Positions 1-11,879 of a DNA stretch of 64,000 bases are shown here, in pieces. The DNA is from CAVRIA01 sp963721115 (GTDB lineage Bacteria > Desulfobacterota > Binatia > HRBIN30 > CADEER01). The stretch lies in the NCBI GenBank assembly GCA_963721115.1, contig CAVRIA010000019.1, positions 1 through 64,000 of the forward strand, written 5' to 3'. The first letter of the stretch is position 1. Each line of letters begins with the position of its first letter. The position numbers and the translations under genes were made by a program. The notes under the pieces were generated by a model that saw only the letters and a list, made by a program, of their open reading frames with translations, did no database searches and was not told the DNA's origin.

Positions 1-151
1 CGGGGCTGACGATCAGCGCGAGACCGGCGACTACCTCGTCCGCGTGCTCGACGAGGATCGGCTGTCCAGCCGAAGCTCTTTCCGCCCGAGCTGGCTGGCA
101 AAACCTGGTGAACCGTGGATTTCTCGGCTCCTCGGGATTAGAGTGAATCTG

Positions 152-589
152 ATGGCAACGCCAGTGCACAGCGATTCGTTCGGGCAGGAAGGTATCCCGG
201 CCGAGCTGCGCCACATCGAGGCGGCGATCGAGTCCTCGCGCGCGCTTCTGACCGTCCACCTGCAACCGGATTGGGACGACGAGGAGTGCGAGCCGTACAC
301 CGACGCGGTCTGGAAGAGAGCGGCCGAGTTCGTGATGCGGCATGCCCTGTGGCTGTGGAAGTACCACCAGATCGTCAGCGAAGCGCCGGCGATCGAGCCC
401 GGGCCGCATGGCAGCATCGACATCCACTGGAGCTCGCCGTCGCACGAGCTGTTGCTGAACATCCCGAAAGATCCGTCGGCGCCGGCCGGGTTCTACGGCG
501 ACGACCGCGGCCACATGACGATCAAGGGTACCCTCGATCCGGCGACCTACAACCGAGGCCTGCTCGTCTGGCTGATGAACAACGCGTGA
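152..589 (+). CDS. Conserved-looking hypothetical protein (145 aa)
   Basis: I do not recognise the family. The protein is soluble, acidic and rich in Trp and His, with no signal peptide or membrane segment. The reading frame is open upstream to the window edge, but the ATG at 152 gives a compact product; a longer form from 44 is possible. The stop overlaps the next start (GTGA at 586-589), so the two genes are almost certainly co-transcribed. Both converge on the helicase locus on the other strand. No function is assigned. Confidence 0.55.
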   Translation: MATPVHSDSFGQEGIPAELRHIEAAIESSRALLTVHLQPDWDDEECEPYTDAVWKRAAEFVMRHALWLWKYHQIVSEAPAIEPGPHGSIDIHWSSPSHELLLNIPKDPSAPAGFYGDDRGHMTIKGTLDPATYNRGLLVWLMNNA

Positions 590-1002
590 GCCGGTGGCCG
601 AAAGAGGAAGTGCCCGACGTCGACCGGCTCTTCATGCGTGTTCATCGCATGTGGATTCGTGACGGCGCCGTACTGCCCGGTGCGTTCAAAAATCGTGGCG
701 CCGCAGGCGCCGCGCCGCTCGGCATGTCGACGAACTGGGCGAAGTACTCGACCGCCGAAGCCACCCGTAAGCAGGCGAAGGACCCCGCGGTTCCTTCGGT
801 AGGGTCGCTCGATCGCGCTGTGTCCAAACCGATGAGGAACTTTTATCTCAGGTCGCTCCGCCGAAGCTCGGACTCAATCGTCTTCGGTATGGGCGAGCGG
901 GACGAGGGCGTACCCGTCTTGCTGGTGCAATACGGCGACTTGGAAGTCGGTGCCCGGAAGGCCGGCTGTGGGACCGAACCACCGCCGGAGGATGACCGGT
1001 AG
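586..1002 (+). CDS. Hypothetical protein, second gene of a two-gene operon
   Basis: GTG start overlapping the upstream stop by 4 bp. The first ~45 residues look like one module (EEVPDVDRLFMRVHRMW), then a second begins at an internal Met followed by NWAKYSTAEATRKQAKDP, which resembles the start of small proteins I associate with helicase-containing loci; this is only a resemblance. The last ~130 bp lie antisense to the end of the helicase reading frame, so the annotated C-terminus may be wrong and a frameshift near 820 is possible. No enzyme motif is visible. Confidence 0.4.
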   Translation: MSRWPKEEVPDVDRLFMRVHRMWIRDGAVLPGAFKNRGAAGAAPLGMSTNWAKYSTAEATRKQAKDPAVPSVGSLDRAVSKPMRNFYLRSLRRSSDSIVFGMGERDEGVPVLLVQYGDLEVGARKAGCGTEPPPEDDR

Positions 1003-4000
1003 CTCATTCTCGCCGGAACCCTTCCGGCGCACGACGTTGAGGGCGACCTTGACGAAGTTGGCTTCGTACATCTCGCCGTCGATCGAGATGTCTGTCCAGC
1101 CGCTGGGCAGCCCTGGATAATCTTGTGCGGTCGGGGAGAAACAGCATCGGCCGCCTGTTCGAGTGGCTCACCTTGCACACGTATCGGCCTTCTCTGGCAC
1201 CGGCATCGCGCTGCCGATACTCCGCGAGCCGCCAGTCGGTGATCTCGCGCACCAGCTCCTGAAACGCCTCGCGTTGGTCCGTTGCGATCTGTTTGGCGAA
1301 TCGAAACTGGCCATCGTCATATGCGAAGTAGGACACGCCACCGGTGCCCTTTCCTCCCGTCAACGCGGCGATTGGATTCTCTTCGAGCAGTCGTTGGAGC
1401 TTTGGGGTGTCGTCGAGGGGCACCGTCACATCCTGTCGGAGCGTCGCAGATCGCCCAGCCGCTTCTGCAAAGGCTCGGGTCAGCCGGTCGATGGTGATCT
1501 CTCCGGGCAGCGCGTCCTCGTTCAACATGGCAAGGAGCAGTACCATCTTGTAACTCTTCACCATCGGGGTGATCTCCAGCGCGTCCAGGAACGCACCGTG
1601 AGCTTCGAGTACCTGTTCCTGCGACGCAGAAAGATCACCCGCGCCGCGAACGAAGCGGAGCCACGAGCCGTAGGCCCGGCGGGCCGAACGCGGCGAGTAG
1701 CCTTCGTGGAATGCCTCGCTTGCTCGCGGCCGGACGCCGGAACGCTGACGGAAGTCATCATAGTAGATCTTCAGTGCATCGTCGCCCTTCGGGAGTCGGA
1801 GCAGCCCGCGGATGATATCGACTGCTCTCGAGGTCGTAGGTCACCTCGCAGCCCGGCGGAAGATCGACCTCGCCGGCCAGCAGATGATTGAGCGCTCGCT
1901 CGATGGCGGCGTCGGTGGGGGCGAGCTCGAAGAGGGTCTGGGGCTTGAGCAGGAACGTGCGGTGGTTGCCGATGTAGTCGATCACGGTGAGGTGCGTCTT
2001 TGCCTTCGGCCTTGCGGAGGCCGCGGCCGAACTGCTGGAGCCAGAGGAGCTGCGATTCCGTCGGGCGGAGCATCAGGACGGTGTCGACGTGCGGGAGGTC
2101 GACGCCCTCGTTGAACATGTCGACGGCGAAGACGACGTCGAGCTCGCCAGCTCGCAGTCTCTCCAGCGAACTGCGCTCGCGGGTCGGCTGCTCGCGCCGG
2201 AGTGGACCGACGGCGGCGCGCATGCCCGGCATCGCGGAAGTACTCGGCCATGAAGTCCGCGTGGCGCTGCGAGCAGCAGAAGGCGAGGGTCGCGGCGTCC
2301 GGCCGTGCTTCCTGATACTGCTCGAGCGCGTTCTGCGCGCGGCTCTGCGTCGCCACGGCCTTGGTCAGCTCCGCCTCGTCGAAGCGAGAGCTGCGCCACG
2401 GGATATTCGTGTAGTCGACCTCGTCGGGCACGCCGAAGTAGTGGAACGGGCAGAGCAGGCCGCGCTCGATGCCGTCGACGAGGTCGCAGCGGTAGACGAG
2501 GTTCTCCTGGCAGAGCGCGAGGAGATCGCCGCCGTCGGTGCGCTCGGGCGTCGCTGTGAGGCCCGAGGAGGAAGTCGGGCTCGAAGTAGTCGATGAGCCG
2601 CCGGTAGGTGCGGGCGGCGGCGTGGTGGAACTCGTCGACAACGATGTAGTCGAACGCACGCCGGTCGAAACCCTTCAGATGGCGCATCCGCCCGAGCGTC
2701 TGGATCGAGGCGAAGAGCACGTCGGCGTCGGCGTAGCTTCTCCTGTGCCAGTGTAGGATCCCAGTGTGCGCGTCGGGCTGGACCCGGCGGAAGGTGTCCA
2801 TGGCCTGTGCCAGGATCTCTTCGCGGTGCGCGACGAACAGGACGCGCCGGAACTCCGGGCGGTTGCTGTCGAGCGCCGCCAGCCAGGTCTTTCCGAGCCC
2901 CTGTTGCCAGGACCACCAATCCGGCGGAGTTGCCGGCCGCGCGCGTGCGCTCGAGGGCTTCGAGCGCCTCTTTCTGCACTTCGTTAGGCGGAGGGCCTTG
3001 CTGCGGCGGTTCCGGTGGGACCTCAATCGGCGGCGAGATCTCAACCCGCCGGCGCTTCGCATAAGCATCGATCCATTCGACATCGAGCGGCCGTGTTGCG
3101 GGGTGCTCAAAAAGCCTTGCGAAGGCCCGGGTCACCTCAGCGAAGCCGGCGGGATTGTCGCTCGACGAGACCCGGTAGTTCCACTCGATGCCATGCGTCA
3201 GAGCCGGTTTGGTGAGGTTGGAGCTGCCGACGTACGCCACCCCGTTCCCGGAGCGCCGAGTGAAAACGTAGGCTTTGGGATGAAAGCTCTCACGCGTACT
3301 TTCGAAGACTCGTCGCTCAATACTTCCTTCCAAGTCGAGGAGCCGTCGCAGCGCGCGCGGGTCCGTGGTGTCCATGTAGTCGCCCGTGAGGAAGCGGACG
3401 CTACCGCCGCGTTCCAGGACCTCGCGAAGGTGCGCGGCGATCAGCTCGACTCCGCTCTCGAGGACGAATGCCACGGCGATATCCACCTGCTGAGCTGCAT
3501 CGAGATCGTCGAGCAGCGGACGGAGGAGCGCATCGCCGACGCCGCCCGTCACCAGCCGGTCCCGGGCTGGGTGGGGAAGCTGTTCCCCAACGGGGCGTTC
3601 CGACGTCGCGGAGGAATGAAGAGCCGTCGTCGGCGGTTGCGAGGTAGTTGGCGCCGGGAAGGACGTGTCGCACGCCGCCGCGCGGATCGGGGACATCGCC
3701 GCGGAAGCGGGGAATGACGTGCACGTGCAAGTGGAAAACCGTCTGCCCGGCACTCTCACCCACGTTCACCCCGATATTGAAACCGTCTGGAATCGGGAGG
3801 TCCTGCGTCAGCGTTGCGCTGCCGAATCGCTTCGCGTGCAACGGCCGTGGCTTCGGCGAGCTCGATGCGTTCCTGAGGGGTCGCGTCGAACCAGCTCGCC
3901 ACATGCCGCTTCGGAACCAGCAAGGCATGTCCAGCTGAGACCGGGTGCGCGTCCCATATCCCGACCACCACCTCACTGCTGTGAAAAACCCGCAGTGGGT

Positions 4001-4043
4001 CGATGGCGCAGAACGGACACGTTGCGTCGCTCACTGTCGAGAC
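874..4043 (-). pseudogene. HIT - PLD nuclease - SF2 helicase - DUF3427-like fusion, multiply frameshifted
   Basis: One ~1050-residue protein can be followed across all three minus frames from a GTG at 4043. In order: a HIT domain (nucleotide hydrolase/transferase) with Zn-type CPFC near the N-terminus and the HLHVH triad at about 3719-3733; a PLD-like nuclease (FHPKAYVF with GSSNLTKPAL, the HKD pattern); a superfamily II helicase with a damaged Walker A (GLGKT near 2895), VVDEFHH (motif II), GLTATPERTDGG and a motif V/VI region with QFGRGLRK; then a C-terminal region resembling DUF3427. Reading-frame changes lie near 3835, 3600, 2900, 2562, 2226, 2165, 1990, 1822 and 1115. At 2562 deleting one C restores the frame. 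The family is widespread among defence-type helicases; the HIT fusion is less usual. It could be a true pseudogene or an intact gene with consensus errors. The GTG start overlaps the SprT-like gene by 13 bp, so they form an operon. Confidence 0.7.
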
Positions 4044-4696
4044 CCCGTGCGTTTCGCAATCACCAGCTTGCCTTCCAGTCCGGCGTCGACGCAGGCAGCG
4101 CAGCGCCAACCTGGTACGGGGCGGTGCGCCGTCCGAGTCGCTTGGCAGACGGGGCAGTGGTGCTCGTATCGTGCGCGGGGCGGACTCCTACCTTGCACCC
4201 CATCGCGCACGGCGCGACGCAAACCCATGCGAACGCGTGGCTCGAAGCCTGCTGTGCGCATCAGCGCGGCCCACTCGGGTCCATGCGGGCGCACGTTCGG
4301 TCCGTGCAACTCGAGCGCGGCAACGTGGGCAACCTCGTGGCAGAGCACCTCGTCGAGCAGCTCTGGGCGCCCTTGCAGCGCCCAAGGGTTCAGGCGCACC
4401 ACGCCTCGTGTCGGCACGCAGCGTCCCAGTGAACGGCGCATGCGGCGGCTGAAGCTGACCGAGACCCGACCTTCCAAACCGGGCAGGTTCCACAGCGTCG
4501 CCCACCGGGCAACCTTCCTACTGGACATTGCCGGTTCGGTCAGTCGTCGAGGCACGCGAGTTCCTATCACGGGCCGGGTAGGTGCGTCAGCATCAACCGG
4601 AAGCGCACATCTCGGCTCGTGGCCATCGTGAAGATCGATTTCGGCATCGTGGCCACTCGTCTCGGGTGGGATCAGGGGCGGACCCGACTGGTCCAC
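4031..4696 (-). CDS. SprT-like zinc metalloprotease-domain protein
   Basis: The zinc-binding HExxH helix is seen as CHEVAHVAALELHG in mid-protein, followed by HGPEWAALM, the usual third-ligand region of SprT/Spartan-like domains. A C-terminal zinc ribbon has two Cys pairs (CPVC and CAAC). The family is tied to DNA-protein crosslink repair in eukaryotes and is of unknown role in most bacteria. The first ~55 residues are low in similarity to the fold, and an internal Met at 4528 may be the real start. It is upstream of, and overlaps, the HIT-helicase gene, so a joint role in nucleic-acid processing or defence is an inference. Confidence 0.7.
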   Translation of the reverse strand: MDQSGPPLIPPETSGHDAEIDLHDGHEPRCALPVDADAPTRPVIGTRVPRRLTEPAMSSRKVARWATLWNLPGLEGRVSVSFSRRMRRSLGRCVPTRGVVRLNPWALQGRPELLDEVLCHEVAHVAALELHGPNVRPHGPEWAALMRTAGFEPRVRMGLRRAVRDGVQGRSPPRARYEHHCPVCQATRTAHRPVPGWRCAACVDAGLEGKLVIAKRTGSRQ

Positions 4697-4714
4697 CGGT
4701 CAGCTCTTCGAGCG

Positions 4715-4846
4715 GGTCCAGCCGCTTCCGAGGAGGGTAGCGGGCTCCATGTTCGTCGCCGCCAGAGCTTTCACTGAGCCTCAGCCGTAGCCTCAGCCTG
4801 AGCCTGTTCTGGGAAGGCTGAGGCTACGGCTACGGCTGAGGCTAAG
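4715..4846. repeat. 132-bp direct repeat, copy 1
   Basis: Matches 5043-5174 with a single mismatch that I can see (offset 328). Its 3' half is the AGCCTCAGCCGTAGCC palindrome family; its 5' half looks like a former coding end. Confidence 0.85.
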
Positions 4847-4874
4847 CAAAAGAACAACTACTTTGGAGGGGGGA

Positions 4875-4955
4875 AGGGGGACAGGTACACTTTTCGTGAG
4901 AGAAATTCCTTTAAGGTCTGTTACTTACGACGGACGAAATGTACCTGTCCCCCTT
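4875..4955. repeat. REP-like imperfect inverted repeat
   Basis: The arm AGGGGGACAGGTACACTTTT (from 4875) is answered by AAATGTACCTGTCCCCCT (ending at 4954), a ~20-bp stem with a ~38-bp internal segment. The GGGGGACAGG core recurs in the palindrome at 55568. Confidence 0.7.
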
Positions 4956-5118
4956 CGTGCCCCGCGGGTTCTACGGCTACCTCCTGGTGAACCCGATGGA
5001 TCGCGCCGTCTTCTACGTCGGGAAGGGCAAGGGTCATACGCTGGTCCAGCCGCTTCCGAGGAGGGTAGCGGGCTCCATGTTCGTCGCCGCCAGAGCTTTC
5101 ACTGAGCCTGAGCCGTAG
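4939..5118 (+). pseudogene. GIY-YIG endonuclease remnant (N-terminal fragment)
   Basis: Starting at the ATG, the frame reads YGYLLVNPMDRAVFYVGKGK, matching the first strands of LEM-3-type GIY-YIG nuclease domains (Y-LLV ... FYVGKGKG). After about 36 residues the frame runs straight into the second 132-bp direct repeat (5043-5174) and stops at a repeat-supplied TAG. The catalytic Arg/Glu half is missing, so this is a remnant. Confidence 0.6.
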
Positions 5119-5174
5119 CCTCAGCCTGAGCCTGTTCTGGGAAGGCTGAGGCTACGGCTACGGCTGAGGCTAAG
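5043..5174. repeat. 132-bp direct repeat, copy 2
   Basis: Second copy of 4715-4846; it truncates the GIY-YIG frame at about codon 36. Confidence 0.85.
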
Positions 5175-5225
5175 TAGAAGACTAAATACCTTGACAAGTA
5201 AGCAAAAAAGCTATTCCATCTTGTC

Positions 5226-5630
5226 ATGCGTCCGTTCGATCATGAGCGCATGGAGGTTTATCGCGCTGCTCTGCGCTTCGTGCGGTCGGCGAGCGTGATC
5301 CGAAGCGGGCTGGGGGCGGGGCGCAATGCGCTGGCCGATCAGCTGGACCGGGCCAGCGTTTCCATTGCACTGAACATCGCCGAAGGTGCGGGCGAGGTCG
5401 CGAGAAGGGAGAAGGCGCGGTTCTATCGGATCGCTCGCCGGTCGGCGACGGAGTGCGCCGCCATCCTCGACATCGCGGGCGAGCTGCAGTTGGCGCCCGA
5501 GGACCAGCTCCGCGAAGGGCGGCAGCAGCTGCAGACCATCGTCGCGATGCTCGTCGGGCTGGTGAAACACATCGAGAGTCGCGAGAAAGGTGAGCCGGGG
5601 GCCGGCTGGTTTTTGGAGAGCAAAGGCTGA
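5226..5630 (+). CDS. Four-helix bundle protein (23S rRNA intervening-sequence type)
   Basis: A 134-aa protein of the IVP / S23 family. Visible family features are the start with HERMEVYRAALRF, the ADQLDRASVSIALNIAEGAGE helix pair and REKARFYRIARRSATECAAILDI. These proteins form small all-helical bundles; their role is unknown, though some lie in intervening sequences of 23S rRNA genes. Here it is isolated in intergenic repeats, with a palindromic array beginning at its stop codon. The product looks complete. Confidence 0.85.
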   Translation: MRPFDHERMEVYRAALRFVRSASVIRSGLGAGRNALADQLDRASVSIALNIAEGAGEVARREKARFYRIARRSATECAAILDIAGELQLAPEDQLREGRQQLQTIVAMLVGLVKHIESREKGEPGAGWFLESKG

Positions 5631-5912
5631 GGCTACGGCTGGGGCTACGGCTGAGGGGGGATCCGGAGAACTCAGCCTCAGCCGTAGCCGTAGCCTGAGC
5701 CTTCCGAAGACCGGGGCTGGGGCTGGGCTGAGGGGGGGATCCGGAAGTACTCAGCCTCAGCCGTAGCCGTAGCCTGAGCCTTCCGAAGATCGGGGCTGAG
5801 GCTTGGGCTGAGGGGGGAATCCGGAAGTACTCAGCCTCAGCCGTAGCCGTAGCCTGAGCCTTTCGAAGACCGAGGCTGAGGCTGGGGCTGAGGCTACGGC
5901 TGAGGGGTACCG
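5628..5912. repeat. Palindromic repeat array, family A (about 80-bp period)
   Basis: Three or more tandem units start with CTCAGCCTCAGCCGTAGCC at about 5671, 5750 and 5830, each with a complementary arm (GGCTGAGG, GGCTACGGCTGAGG) and a GGGGGATCCGG linker. Each unit can fold into a hairpin. The array fills the gap between the helix-bundle gene and the antitoxin gene. Confidence 0.85.
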
Positions 5913-5999
5913 CCCCGGCGGGATCGGTAGGTCGCCAAGGCCGGATGTGCTAAGCGTCTGGAATCGCGAAAGAGAAGCAACGGGGGATACGAGGACGAG

Positions 6000-6236
6000 A
6001 TGAAGGGAGCTGCAAAGAGGGTGCTGCGAGCCGCGCGGGAGCTGCCGGAACCCGAACGCGTCGAGCTAGTCGAAGAGCTGCTCGCCGACCTGAACGGGTC
6101 CGATGAAGAAGTCGACGCGGCCTGGGCAGCGGAGATCGACCGCCGGACGCGCGAGATAGACGAGGGCAAAGTCAAACCGGTTTCTTGGGCCGCAGTCAGG
6201 CGAAGGATCGCCCGGCAGGCCGGTGAAAGCCGCTAG
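6000..6236 (+). CDS. Addiction-module antitoxin component
   Basis: A 78-aa protein with the pattern of the putative addiction-module component family: an N-terminal helix VLRAARELPEPERVELVEEL, then LLADL and DAAWAAEIDRR. Family members lie upstream of RelE/ParE toxins and neutralise them, usually repressing their own operon. Its stop overlaps the start of the truncated ParE-like frame by 14 bp, the normal arrangement for this pair. Confidence 0.85.
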   Translation: MKGAAKRVLRAARELPEPERVELVEELLADLNGSDEEVDAAWAAEIDRRTREIDEGKVKPVSWAAVRRRIARQAGESR

Positions 6237-6372
6237 GCTGGTCTTCCACCCCGATGCTGCGGACGAGTACGTGGGTGCGGCGCGGTGGTACGGTGAACGA
6301 AGCGCCGCCGTGCGTGACTCGTTCGTGGCCGAGATCGGGAGAACTCAGCCGTCAGCCCGAGCCGTAGCCTGA
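6223..6372 (+). pseudogene. ParE/RelE-family toxin, truncated by repeat
   Basis: GTG start inside the end of the antitoxin gene. The frame reads LVFHPDAADEYVGAARWYGE, the classic N-terminal half of ParE-like toxins (HP-A--E---A--WY-ER). After about 39 residues it enters the CAGCC repeat and stops at a repeat-supplied TGA, so the C-terminal sheet and conserved residues are absent. The toxin is almost certainly dead, leaving an orphan antitoxin. Confidence 0.7.
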
Positions 6373-6706
6373 GCCGTTGCCGAAGCCGCGGAGCCGCGAG
6401 AGCCGGACGGCTGAGGCTTGCGACTCGAGGCTACGGCTGAGGAGGGATCCGGACGGAACGTCACGCCGTCAGCCGTAGCCGTAGCCTGAGCCTTGCGAAC
6501 GAAGCCGGAGGCTGAGGCTAGCGGCTGAGGGGGGATCCCGAAAGTACTCAGCCTCAGCCGTAGCCGTAGCCTGAGCCTTCCGAAGATCGGGGCTGAGGCT
6601 GGGGCTGAGGGGGGAATCCGGAAGAACTCAGCCTCAGCCGTAGCCGTAGCCTGAGCCTTCCGAAGATCAGGCTGAGGCTGGGGCTGAGGCTACGGCTGAG
6701 GAGGAG
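6343..6706. repeat. Palindromic repeat array, family A
   Basis: Several units of the same family as 5628-5912, including ones starting near 6547 and 6627 (80-bp period). The left edge lies inside the ParE frame and the right edge reaches the 3' end of tRNA-Leu. Confidence 0.8.
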
Positions 6707-6790
<84 letters not shown>

Positions 6791-6856
6791 GTGCGCGTCC
6801 CGGACGCCGGAGCACACGCAGATAGCGGCGTTTGGGGACGAGGTCAAGGTGAGGGG

Positions 6857-7110
6857 GGCCCTCCTCAGCCTCAGCCTCAGCCGTAGCCTCAGCCTTGGGA
6901 TTTCATGAGAGGCTCAGGCTGAGGCTACGGCTGAGGCTGAGGTGGTGAGCGGTGAGCCAGTGGCTGCCGGTGAGCCGGTGCGCGGGTGGGGGAGAGGTGA
7001 ACGAGGTGAGCCCGCGGAGCGGCGGGCGAACGGGAGGACCAAGACCCGGACAACCGCATACTCGCGCCCCTCACACCGGCACACCGGCTCACCGGCTCAC
7101 CGGCTCAATA
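6857..7110. repeat. Family A palindrome followed by (ACCGGCN)n microsatellite
   Basis: 6857-6945 is one family A unit (CTCAGCCTCAGCC ... GGCTACGGCTGAGGCTGAGG). 7072-7108 is a short tandem of CACACCGGCTCACCGG-like units. No open gene is seen between. Confidence 0.75.
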
Positions 7111-7371
7111 CTCGTCGACGTGTTCGGCCAGGATGATCTTGAGCATCGTCTGGTAACCGAGTCCACGCTTGGCGCCTTTCTTGCGCAGCTTCTCCACCAG
7201 TGCAGGATCCAACAGAATCGATGTCGGCCGTGAAGGCCCGCGCAGAACGACCGGGGCGTCGGAACGGCGGATGTCATCGCCCAGGTCGCGCTTTTCGAAC
7301 TCCTCCACCTGCCTGTCTGGCCGTGTGCGTTTAGTCGCGCTCTTGCGCCTGACCACCGATTGCTTCTTCAT
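7105..7371 (-). CDS. BrnA/CopG-type orphan antitoxin
   Basis: An 88-aa basic protein. The C-terminal half (SILLDPALVEKLRKKGAKR, then GLGYQTMLKIILAEHVDEY) has the strand-helix-helix layout of ribbon-helix-helix antitoxins of the BrnA/DUF4415 kind, which bind DNA and repress their operon. A BrnT-like toxin would be expected just upstream on this strand (beyond 7371), but only repeat sequence is present there, so the partner is missing or never existed. The stop lies at the edge of the microsatellite. Confidence 0.65.
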   Translation of the reverse strand: MKKQSVVRRKSATKRTRPDRQVEEFEKRDLGDDIRRSDAPVVLRGPSRPTSILLDPALVEKLRKKGAKRGLGYQTMLKIILAEHVDEY

Positions 7372-7436
7372 AAATCGCTCTTTCCTTCCGAAGTCCTCCG
7401 GCTCGCCAGGGCAGCCGCGTACCCGCGTACCAGCAT

Positions 7437-7540
7437 ACCTCAGCCGTAGCCTCAGCCGTAGCCTTAGCCTTCTCAGCCGTAGCCTCAGCCTCGGGATCTC
7501 ATGAAAGGCTCAGGCTACGGCTACGGCTGAGGCTGAGGAG
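7437..7540. repeat. Family A palindromic repeat upstream of valS
   Basis: CTCAGCCGTAGCC arms answered by GGCTACGGCTACGGCTGAGG around a short AT-containing loop. It lies about 70 bp upstream of the valS start. Confidence 0.8.
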
Positions 7541-7609
7541 AGCCCACTTGAACGCGCTCGGACAATCGGCGAAAAGCGTGGGACACAATCAAGGCCGACT
7601 TCCGATCCC

Positions 7610-10263
<2,654 letters not shown>

Positions 10264-10268
<5 letters not shown>

Positions 10269-10461
10269 CCTTGATCTGACGAAAATTCTCGCGCCAAGAC
10301 GCAAAGACGCCAAGTCGGAGACGGATTTCGAGGATCTGAGAGCGTGTAGCCAAGATCATTGTCGATGCGGGTCGAACGATCAGCGAGTGAATCACAGAAG
10401 GCCTTGTCCCGCTTTGCGTCTTGGCGTCTTTGCGCGAGAATTATTGTCCGATCAAGGTTAG
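10264..10461. mobile_element. MITE-like element, family C (copy 1)
   Basis: Terminal inverted repeats: left TTAGCCTTGATCTGACGAAA, right end complementary to CTAACCTTGATCGGACAATA. The arms continue with GCCAAGACGCAAAGACGCC against its complement. Same termini as 13318-13646. There is no ORF. The left end supplies the valS stop, and the right end shares TTAG with the next element. Confidence 0.75.
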
Positions 10462-10976
10462 TACAACGTTCCGGGATTACGGTGTCGTATGCCCCAGGGT
10501 TCCTTCTCCCGGATGGGAGAAGGTCAGGATGAGGGGATGAAACGCATGGCGCAGCCATCACCATTTTCGCCTTGTTCCGCGGCACGGAGTGGCAGGAGAA
10601 TTGTGGCTTGCGGCGCCGTCAAATCCCCCTTGTATCCTCTCCCATCCGAGTCTGTCGATTTTCTCGAGGGTCGAGATTCCCCCCTTTGGAAAAGGGGGGC
10701 CAGAGGGGATTTTGGAATGGATTTGTTCGGCCAAATCCCCCTCAATCCCCCTTTTCCAAAGGGGGAAGTCGGAGTCGATCGTCTCTCGAAGAGAAAATCG
10801 ACAGACTCGGAAAAGGGGGTCAGGGGGGATTTTGAGATGGATTCGTTCGGACAAATCCCCCTCAATCCCCCTTTTCCAAAGGGGGAAGTCGGAGTCGCTT
10901 CTCTCGCCGGGGGAAAATCGACAGTCTCAGGGAGACAAAGAAATACGTCACCCCATCCGTGGTGCAGAGTACTTAG
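10458..10976. mobile_element. MITE-like element, family B (copy 1, long form)
   Basis: Begins TTAGTACAACGTTCCG and ends GAGTACTTAG, giving short terminal inverted repeats. The outer parts match copies at 20318-20697 and 62974-63110. Its interior carries two units of the CCCCCTTT/AAAGGGGG palindromes around GTCGATTTTCTCGAGG. No plausible gene. Confidence 0.75.
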
Positions 10977-10988
10977 GGACGACGGCCG

Positions 10989-11837
10989 ATGAACGTGTTC
11001 GACCTCCCTTCCGTGCGCGCCCTGATCGAGGCGGCGCTGGCCGAGGACATCGGCCGCGGCGATCTGACCACCCGGCTGACGGTGGGCGACGACGTTGCGG
11101 CGCAGGCGCGCATCGTCGCCAAGCAGGACGGCGTCGCCGCCGGCCTGCCGCTGGTCGCGAAGATCTTCGCGGCGCTCGCCGGGCCGGCCGTTTCGGTGCA
11201 GCCGCATCTCGACGACGGAGAGTCCTTCGACGCCGGGACGGTGCTCGCCTTTCTCTCCGGCCCGGCGCCGTTCCTGCTGGCCGGCGAGCGCGTGGCGCTG
11301 AATTTCCTGCAGCAGCTCTCCGGCGTCGCCACGCTCACCCGCCGCTACGTCGAGGCCGTCGCGGGCACGCGCGCGCGCATCGTCGACACGCGCAAGACGA
11401 CGCCCGGCCTGCGCGTGCTCGAGAAGTACGCCGTGCGCATGGGGGGCGGGCACAACCACCGCATGGGCCTGGACGACGGAGTGCTCATCAAGGACAACCA
11501 CATCGTCGCCGCGGGCGGCGTGGCGACGGCCGTGCAGCGCGCCCGCGAAGGGGCGCCGCACACCGTGACGGTCGAGGTGGAGTGCACGACGTTGGAGGAG
11601 GTGGAGGAAGCCCTCGGCGCCGGCGCCACCGTGGTTCTGCTCGACAACATGACCCCCGAGCAGCTGGCGGCGGCGGTGCGCGTCATCGCCGGGCGCGCCC
11701 TGGTCGAGGCCTCGGGCGGCGTCACCCTGGAGACGGTCCGCGCCGTGGCCGAGTCGGGCGTCGATCTGATCTCGGTCGGCGCGCTCACCCATTCGGCGCC
11801 GGCGGTGGACCTCAGCATGCGGGTGACTCTGGGGTGA
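10989..11837 (+). CDS. nadC: Nicotinate-nucleotide pyrophosphorylase (carboxylating)
   Basis: Converts quinolinate and PRPP to nicotinate mononucleotide in NAD synthesis. The 282-aa length is typical. Visible: the N-terminal AALAEDIGRGDLTT, the active-site region DTRKTTPGLRVLEKYAV with GGGHNHRMGLDDGVLIKDNH, and the C-terminal barrel VEVECTTLEEVEEAL, VLLDNM, EASGGVTLETV and DLISVGALTHSAPAVDLSM. Followed by birA and coaX, an order common in deltaproteobacteria, though long repeats now separate the three. Confidence 0.97.
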   Translation: MNVFDLPSVRALIEAALAEDIGRGDLTTRLTVGDDVAAQARIVAKQDGVAAGLPLVAKIFAALAGPAVSVQPHLDDGESFDAGTVLAFLSGPAPFLLAGERVALNFLQQLSGVATLTRRYVEAVAGTRARIVDTRKTTPGLRVLEKYAVRMGGGHNHRMGLDDGVLIKDNHIVAAGGVATAVQRAREGAPHTVTVEVECTTLEEVEEALGAGATVVLLDNMTPEQLAAAVRVIAGRALVEASGGVTLETVRAVAESGVDLISVGALTHSAPAVDLSMRVTLG

Positions 11838-11879
11838 ACGTGCCGGCGATTCGGCCGCGCTTCTTGGAGGGTGACGTGT

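Noticed and set aside
1163..1891. Plus-strand frame of 242 residues across the helicase locus
   Set aside because: Antisense to the recognisable DUF3427-like region; no motif.
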